A stretch of DNA of 64,000 nucleotides, taken from NCBI RefSeq assembly GCF_030436345.1, contig NZ_CP124038.1, positions 849,561 to 913,560 of the forward strand, given 5' to 3'. A program made the translations under genes and the position numbers. Numbering within the stretch: position 1 is the stretch's first letter; each line of letters opens with the position of its first letter. Source of the stretch: [Borrelia] tanukii (lineage in GTDB: Bacteria; Spirochaetota; Spirochaetia; Borreliales; Borreliaceae). Shown in pieces: positions 61,718 to 64,000 of this stretch. The notes under the pieces were generated by a model. That model ran no database searches. It was given only the letters and a program-made list of their open reading frames with translations, and was not told where the DNA came from.

Positions 61718-62513
61718 TAATTAATAAGATTTTAATAGCTATATGAATTTCCAATGCTGTGGGTTGCCTTAACTTATTAATTTGTTTTTCCCACAATGAG
61801 TTTGAATTTTATTATTCCCCTTATATAAACTATCTTTTTATTTTATATTGTCTTATTCTTTAAAATAAACAAAATTATAAAACCTTTCATCTTAAGTTAT
61901 TAATAAATCTTGAGAGTTGTATCAAATTCTTGTCCATTTTTTAGTTTGCCTATCCATTTCAGCATTTAAATTAAATAGCAAAAACAAAAATAATAATAAA
62001 TTTATTTTTGTTATAATTGTTTGCCTTTTGTGACAAAGATTTGCATGGTTAAACCAAAAATTAATATTAATATGAAATTTTATTTTCTCATATTAACCAG
62101 CTTCCTAATAGATAGTTTTGATAATTAAATATCATCGCAATTTATTATGGATTTTGGGATGGAGAAGAATTTTTTTCCTAAAATATTATTTCAATCGCTT
62201 TGCTGCGCTAAGCATATATAAAAATTTAATAAGCTCTTGATTTTAATTGAGTATCTTAATATCATTAAGATAAAATGGGAATGTTTAGAGCTCTCTTAAT
62301 TCAGCAGCAAGATACATATCCTCGGGAGTTTTTGTCTATTATATTGTGAATTGACATTTCTAAATCAAAGATTATAAAAATGTTGACTAAGTATTGTACA
62401 AGTTATTGTTCTGTATTTAATACAATATTTAATTTAATTAAATATTTAATATTATTTAAACATATATAATATTAAATATACTAAAGATTAAGCCATATTC
62501 AAGGAGAGTATTT
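61718..62513. other. 796-bp stretch with degraded plasmid-gene relics
   Basis: No intact gene. On the minus strand 61922-62020 encodes TIITKINLLLFLFLLFNLNA followed by EMDRQTKKWTRI, a signal-peptide-like remnant without a start codon. Further minus-strand remnants are KTPEDMYLAAELREL (about 62285-62332) and NQELIKFLYMLSAAKRLK (about 62186-62242) in another frame, looking like one protein broken by frameshift. The end of the stretch (62430-62512) is the promoter side of the second lipoprotein copy. Confidence 0.5.
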
Positions 62514-63274
62514 ATGAAATATTATGTAATTGTAAGTATATTTGTTGTTTTACTTTTAAATGCTTGCGCCCCGGATCTTAACACCGGTCAAAAAAATATT
62601 AAGTATCCATCTAATAAAAATAAATTAAAACCCAGTACAAAAGTAGTTCCTAATCAAAAAGAAAAAGACTTAATTAAAAAAACATTACTTAATAATTTAA
62701 TTAATTTAATAGAAACAGCTAGCGCAAAGAAAGAAAAGTATATAAAAAAAATGGAAAAAGAACCCCCAGATCAATACAATATGTTAATTTTTAAGCAAAT
62801 AAATTGGGGGAAAAACACAGAATACATGGATTCAAATACCGATAGATCTATAAGGTACAGAAGACATTCTTACACCTTTTTAGATCTTATTGATGATAAT
62901 GAATTAAAGGAATTTTCAGATATTATAGGGCTTACACAAAACCCAATTTTATTTTTCTATGTCTTTAGCGATCTTGGTGGTGTTCTTGACAAAGTAGCTG
63001 ATTACTTCTGCCCAAAAAAAATACTTTAAATAAACTAGATATTTCAAATTTAGAGAAGATTAAAGAATCATTTGAAAAAATATTATCTACAATAAAATCT
63101 GTTTCAGAAACATCAAAACAACTTTTATTAGATTATCAAAATGATAAAAATTTTATAAAAACAGATGTTAATAAGCTTAAATTTCATGTAAATACACTTC
63201 GTAATCAAATACTAGAAAAAACTATGGAGATGGAAAAGCTAGCAGAGATCATAACATCAATTAAAGATTATTAA
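62514..63274 (+). pseudogene. Second copy of the BB_0844-like lipoprotein, frameshifted at a poly-A tract
   Basis: Begins like the copy at 54426 (MKYYVIVSIFVVLLLNACAPD with Cys at 18, AAGGAG upstream). The frame stops at 63029 after FCPKKIL, directly after an A8 tract (63014-63021). With one added A the frame continues NTLNKLDISNLEKIKESFEK and runs without stops for 84 codons to TAA at 63272-63274, matching the C-terminal half of the first copy (VSETSKQLLLDYQNDKN, TDVNKLKFHVNTL). So it is a single-base frameshift from intact, and could be phase variable or a fresh pseudogene. As it stands it yields a 171-residue truncated lipoprotein. Confidence 0.9.
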
Positions 63275-63290
63275 ATAATTACAAAGAACG

Positions 63291-63325
63291 CCCCACCTAT
63301 AATTTCTGTGAAATTATAGGTGGGG
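63291..63325. terminator. 15-bp perfect inverted repeat after the second lipoprotein copy
   Basis: CCCCACCTATAATTT and AAATTATAGGTGGGG flank a 5-base loop (CTGTG), 16 bases after the restored stop. The GC-rich base of the stem makes a very stable hairpin. It is not followed by a T tract, so rho-independent termination is likely but not certain. Confidence 0.6.
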
Positions 63326-63443
63326 ATAAAAATAATCTTAATAATATTTTTATAATCTTTGACTTAGAAATAGTAGTTCACGTTAAGTTGAACTCCTATT
63401 TAAGGACATGAGTATATTATCTGTTGTTTAGTTGGTGTTAACT

Positions 63444-63840
63444 ATGAAAAAAATTATTTATGGTAGTGTGGTTGCTATTGTTTTTACTATTTTCGTGCGA
63501 TTTAAAAAAAAGATGGGGGCATAAAAAAATTAGAAAAGTTATTATCAAAAAACGAAGTAAATCCAAATAAAATGACACGAGATGATCCAACAGCATATGA
63601 AGCAATAGAAGCTTTTGATAATTCGAAGAATTTGATTTAATGACGCAAAGAAGTGAGCAAAATAGGGAAAGGCAATAAGAGAATAAAGACTCAAAATTAG
63701 ATAAAGAAGAGGATAATTCATTGTTCAAGCATGAAACTTTAGTGGAACCACCGGAGTCCTAACTTAAGATAATAGTAGCAAAAACACTAGAAATGTTAAA
63801 ATTATCAGATGTTATGCTGGCAGAAGAAAAGGCTGGATAA
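63444..63840 (+). pseudogene. Decayed lipoprotein gene next to the telomere
   Basis: Opens MKKIIYGSVVAIVFTIF but the frame is broken before the lipobox; in another frame the sequence reads SCDLKK, DGGIKKLEKLLSKNEVN, then PNKMTRDDPTAYEAIEAFDN. Further on, EEFDLMTQRSEQNRERQ, KLDKEEDNSLFKHETLVEPP and LEMLKLSDVMLAEEKAG appear between stops. At least two frameshifts and two stops separate these pieces. It is a dead plasmid-type lipoprotein; the family is not recognised. Confidence 0.7.
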
Positions 63841-63979
63841 AGTAGAGAAGAGAAGTTTAAAAGAAGAAGAGAAAATATGTTGAAGAGGCGATTCTATCGT
63901 AGTAAATTATGGGGTATTGGGAGATTATCTTCGCTATTAATTAGTTTAGTTTTTTTGGAGGATGTTTCAATTCTTACTT

Positions 63980-64000
63980 TATACTAAACAATAATATATT
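63980..64000. other. Probable right hairpin telomere end
   Basis: Read inward from base 64000, the sequence begins AATATATTATTG and has TAGTATA at offset 15-21 (plus strand 63980-63986, TATACTA), matching the conserved box 3 spacing of Borrelia hairpin telomeres. AATATATT at the very end is self-complementary, as expected near the hairpin tip. The exact tip may be a few bases beyond. Confidence 0.7.

Noticed and set aside
63438..63728. 96-codon minus-strand frame near the telomere
   Set aside because: It is the complement of the decayed lipoprotein gene; its Leu/Ser-rich product looks like a shadow and has no ribosome-binding site.

Overview
The window is the right-hand end of a linear spirochaete chromosome, from a Lyme-group Borrelia (Borreliella burgdorferi sensu lato). 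The DNA is very AT-rich. The gene order pnp - tgt - murJ - coaBC - panF - murC - miaA - hrpA - topA - sbcDC - ileS - clpC-like - pgm - uvrB - uvrA - lptD-like - arcA - arcB - arcD is, from memory, that of B31 genes BB_0805 to BB_0843. The species cannot be fixed from the sequence alone. No rRNA, tRNA, insertion sequence or CRISPR array was seen.

Bases 1-53353 are the conserved core, tightly packed with frequent 4-14 bp overlaps. It starts inside pnp and runs through an exported propeller protein, two LptF/LptG-type permeases, tgt, murJ and a HEAT-repeat protein. Next come coaBC (minus strand) divergent from a yhdT-panF pair, then a long plus-strand run: RluA-family synthase, P-loop protein, murC, yicC, cmk, rpoZ, miaA and a 31-residue basic ribosomal-type protein. 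After a small-protein/exported-protein cluster (17739-20019), hrpA and topA lie on the minus strand and sbcD, sbcC and a ROK kinase on the plus strand. A minus-strand block of lipoprotein, ileS, clpC-like and pgm follows, then uvrB-uvrA-lptD on the plus strand, a minus-strand trio including RNase HI, and the arginine deiminase cluster arcA-arcB-arcD.

Bases 53354-64000 are an accessory, plasmid-like subtelomeric tail with lower coding density. It holds two inverted copies of one lipoprotein family (about 53.6-54.4 kb, and a frameshifted copy at 62.5-63.3 kb), two further decayed lipoprotein genes and one intact plasmid-type lipoprotein. Between them lie an exported MTA/SAH nucleosidase, an adenine deaminase, a SIMPL-domain protein and a YhhQ/VUT-type transporter. 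Several perfect inverted repeats and small coding relics sit between these genes. The last 21 bases, read inward, carry the TAGTATA box at the offset typical of Borrelia hairpin telomeres, so the window probably ends at or within a few bases of the covalently closed right telomere.

Together the core genes cover RNA processing and tRNA modification, peptidoglycan and envelope assembly, CoA precursor uptake and synthesis, DNA repair and arginine catabolism. The tail adds salvage functions (adenine release and deamination, probable queuosine-precursor uptake) and surface lipoproteins. The most notable observations are the small ribosomal-type protein, the Lpt-like proteins in a genus without LPS, the salvage cassette next to the telomere, and the decaying lipoprotein genes with homopolymer frameshifts.
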